Source of the DNA: JAZDEY01 sp043808325 [NCBI: Candidatus Eiseniibacteriota bacterium] | GTDB taxonomy: Bacteria > Arandabacterota > Arandabacteria > Arandabacterales | Direction of reading: 5' to 3' | Length of the DNA stretch: 64,000 bases | Assembly: GCA_043808325.1 (NCBI GenBank) | Contig: JAZDEY010000064.1 | Location: 1-64,000 of the forward strand | Shown: positions 63,221 to 64,000 of the stretch, piece by piece | Layout of the letters: every line of letters begins with the position of its first letter | Numbering within the stretch: position 1 is the first letter of the stretch | Notes under the pieces: model-generated | What the model was told of the DNA's origin: nothing | Database searches by the model: none | What the model saw: the letters and a program-made list of their open reading frames with translations, nothing else | Made by a program: the position numbers and the translations under genes

Positions 63221-64000
63221 TCCAAAGCCGGATAGACTTCGATCGACTCCTTGGATGCCATCGCGCGCCTGGCGGTCTCCACAATCTCCTCTTCGGTGGG
63301 CAGGCCGCCGCCGGTGCGAGCAAGCAGAGAAACCTTGGCCTTGCCGCAGACACTCAAGAGCGCATCTTCGTACATCTGACCGAAACTCATCTCCACAACC
63401 AGGAAATTCTCCTTCTTCGCGGCGATCTCGCGGATCACCTTTTTCGGGAACGGCCAGACGGTTATGGGCCTGATTATGCCCAGCCTGATGTTACCCTTGG
63501 TCTTGGCCAGCGCTACCGCCGACTTGGCGATACGTGCGCCGGTACCGTAAGCGATTATCACAACATCCGCATTGTCGACCTCGAAGAGCTCGAACCGTTG
63601 CTCCTTCTCTTCAATCTCCCGGTATTTCTTTAGCAGCCTGATGTTATGGGTCTCCAAGGTACCGGGGGCAAGCCTGACCGAGTTTATGACGTGGCGCTCC
63701 CTACCCGAAGCGTCACCCACGGCCCAGGAGGCCTTGGCCTTAGGATCGTAGTCGACCATCTTCCTCATCACCGCCGGCTCCATCATCTGGCCCAGAATGC
63801 CGTCCCCCATCAACATCGCCGGGTTGCGATAGCGGTCGGCGACCTCAAAGGCCAGCATCGTGAGATCGATAAGTTCCTGGACGGTGCTGGGAACGAAGAC
63901 CGGAATCCGGTAATCCCCATGGCCTCCCCCTCGCGTCGCCTGGAAGTAATCCGATTGTGCCCCGGCGATGTTTCCCAGCCCTGGCCCGCCGCGCACGATA
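63217..64000 (-). CDS. vorB: 2-oxoacid:ferredoxin oxidoreductase alpha subunit, VorB-like, 5' end outside window
   Basis: The gene runs off the right edge; about 260 residues of the C-terminal side are visible. RGGPGLGNIAGAQSDYFQAT, GGGHGDYR and LGQMMEPAVM are typical of VorB (branched-chain or related 2-oxoacid) alpha subunits, followed by the C-terminal transketolase-like domain. The exact substrate cannot be fixed from this part. A ferredoxin-type delta subunit may lie beyond the window. Confidence 0.9.
   Translation of the reverse strand, partial: IVRGGPGLGNIAGAQSDYFQATRGGGHGDYRIPVFVPSTVQELIDLTMLAFEVADRYRNPAMLMGDGILGQMMEPAVMRKMVDYDPKAKASWAVGDASGRERHVINSVRLAPGTLETHNIRLLKKYREIEEKEQRFELFEVDNADVVIIAYGTGARIAKSAVALAKTKGNIRLGIIRPITVWPFPKKVIREIAAKKENFLVVEMSFGQMYEDALLSVCGKAKVSLLARTGGGLPTEEEIVETARRAMASKESIEVYPALD

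Noticed and set aside
1-64000. tRNA, rRNA, CRISPR array, insertion sequence or prophage
   Set aside because: No cloverleaf with TTC-type T-loop in any gap, no rRNA-like stretch, no regularly spaced repeats, and no transposase, integrase or phage protein among the frames.

Overview
The window is about 64 kb of compact, GC-rich (roughly 57-60 % by eye) bacterial chromosome with about 59 protein genes. Almost all are on the minus strand; only two short plus-strand pairs interrupt them (a TPR/DUF4388 pair at 12.3-15.1 kb and lptF-lptG at 35.1-37.6 kb). I see no rRNA, tRNA, CRISPR, insertion sequence or phage gene. The cell is Gram-negative with LPS: it has a full Kdo route (kdsA, B, C, D), an LpxL-type acyltransferase and lptB, C, F, G. 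It looks anaerobic or fermentative (ferredoxin-linked 2-oxoacid oxidoreductase, two-subunit Fe-S fumarase, several radical SAM enzymes). A large SprA-type outer-membrane protein points to the FCB superphylum, probably a candidate phylum rather than Bacteroidetes proper. That placement is inference from gene content.

Layout. 0-2.3 kb: a Tat-exported radical SAM protein and a Tat-exported DUF362 protein. 2.4-7.1 kb: a small group-2 sigma factor, a sigma-54 activator with TPR and GAF domains, and a small secreted protein. 7.1-12.1 kb: a DksA-like protein with a basic tail, a pyruvoyl-type arginine decarboxylase, AsnRS and a Na/phosphate cotransporter. 12.3-15.1 kb (+): a membrane TPR/zinc-ribbon protein and a DUF4388 protein with a pseudopilin-like tail. 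15.1-17.7 kb: UbiA prenyltransferase, polysaccharide deacetylase, dUTPase and a Cys-rich small protein. 17.7-29.3 kb: M16 protease, pnp, rpsO, ribF, truB, nrnA, rbfA, DUF503, infB, rnpM (ylxR), nusA and rimP, the classic translation/RNA operon. 29.4-34.9 kb: sprA. 35.1-37.6 kb (+): lptF-lptG. 37.6-44.1 kb: ahcY, metK, a sugar nucleotidyltransferase, a PGI/PMI-type isomerase, ptsI and HPr. 44.2-50.0 kb: hprK, hpf, lipA, rpoN, lptB, lptC and lpxL. 50.1-57.0 kb: kdsD, kdsC, kdsA, pyrG, kdsB, fumarase beta and alpha, and a metallo-hydrolase. 57.1-64 kb: rpmA, rplU, rng, a two-domain radical SAM protein and 2-oxoacid:ferredoxin oxidoreductase subunits, the last cut by the window end.

The most interesting signal is a possible sigma-54 circuit. 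The window encodes sigma-54 (rpoN), one sigma-54 activator, and a sigma-70-family gene directly downstream of that activator. The 334-bp gap between activator and sigma gene holds a -24/-12-like element, two pairs of repeated upstream motifs at enhancer-like distances, and a leader hairpin. A second -24/-12 element, matching the consensus at every fixed base, lies just upstream of sprA. A weaker one overlaps a good sigma-70 promoter upstream of the operon that contains rpoN. Together these suggest an activator > sigma-54 > alternative sigma cascade that also reaches a major envelope protein. This is a prediction from sequence pattern only.

Start codons were chosen from Shine-Dalgarno spacing where possible. 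Many genes of the nusA-infB operon appear to use TTG, GTG or even CTG starts.
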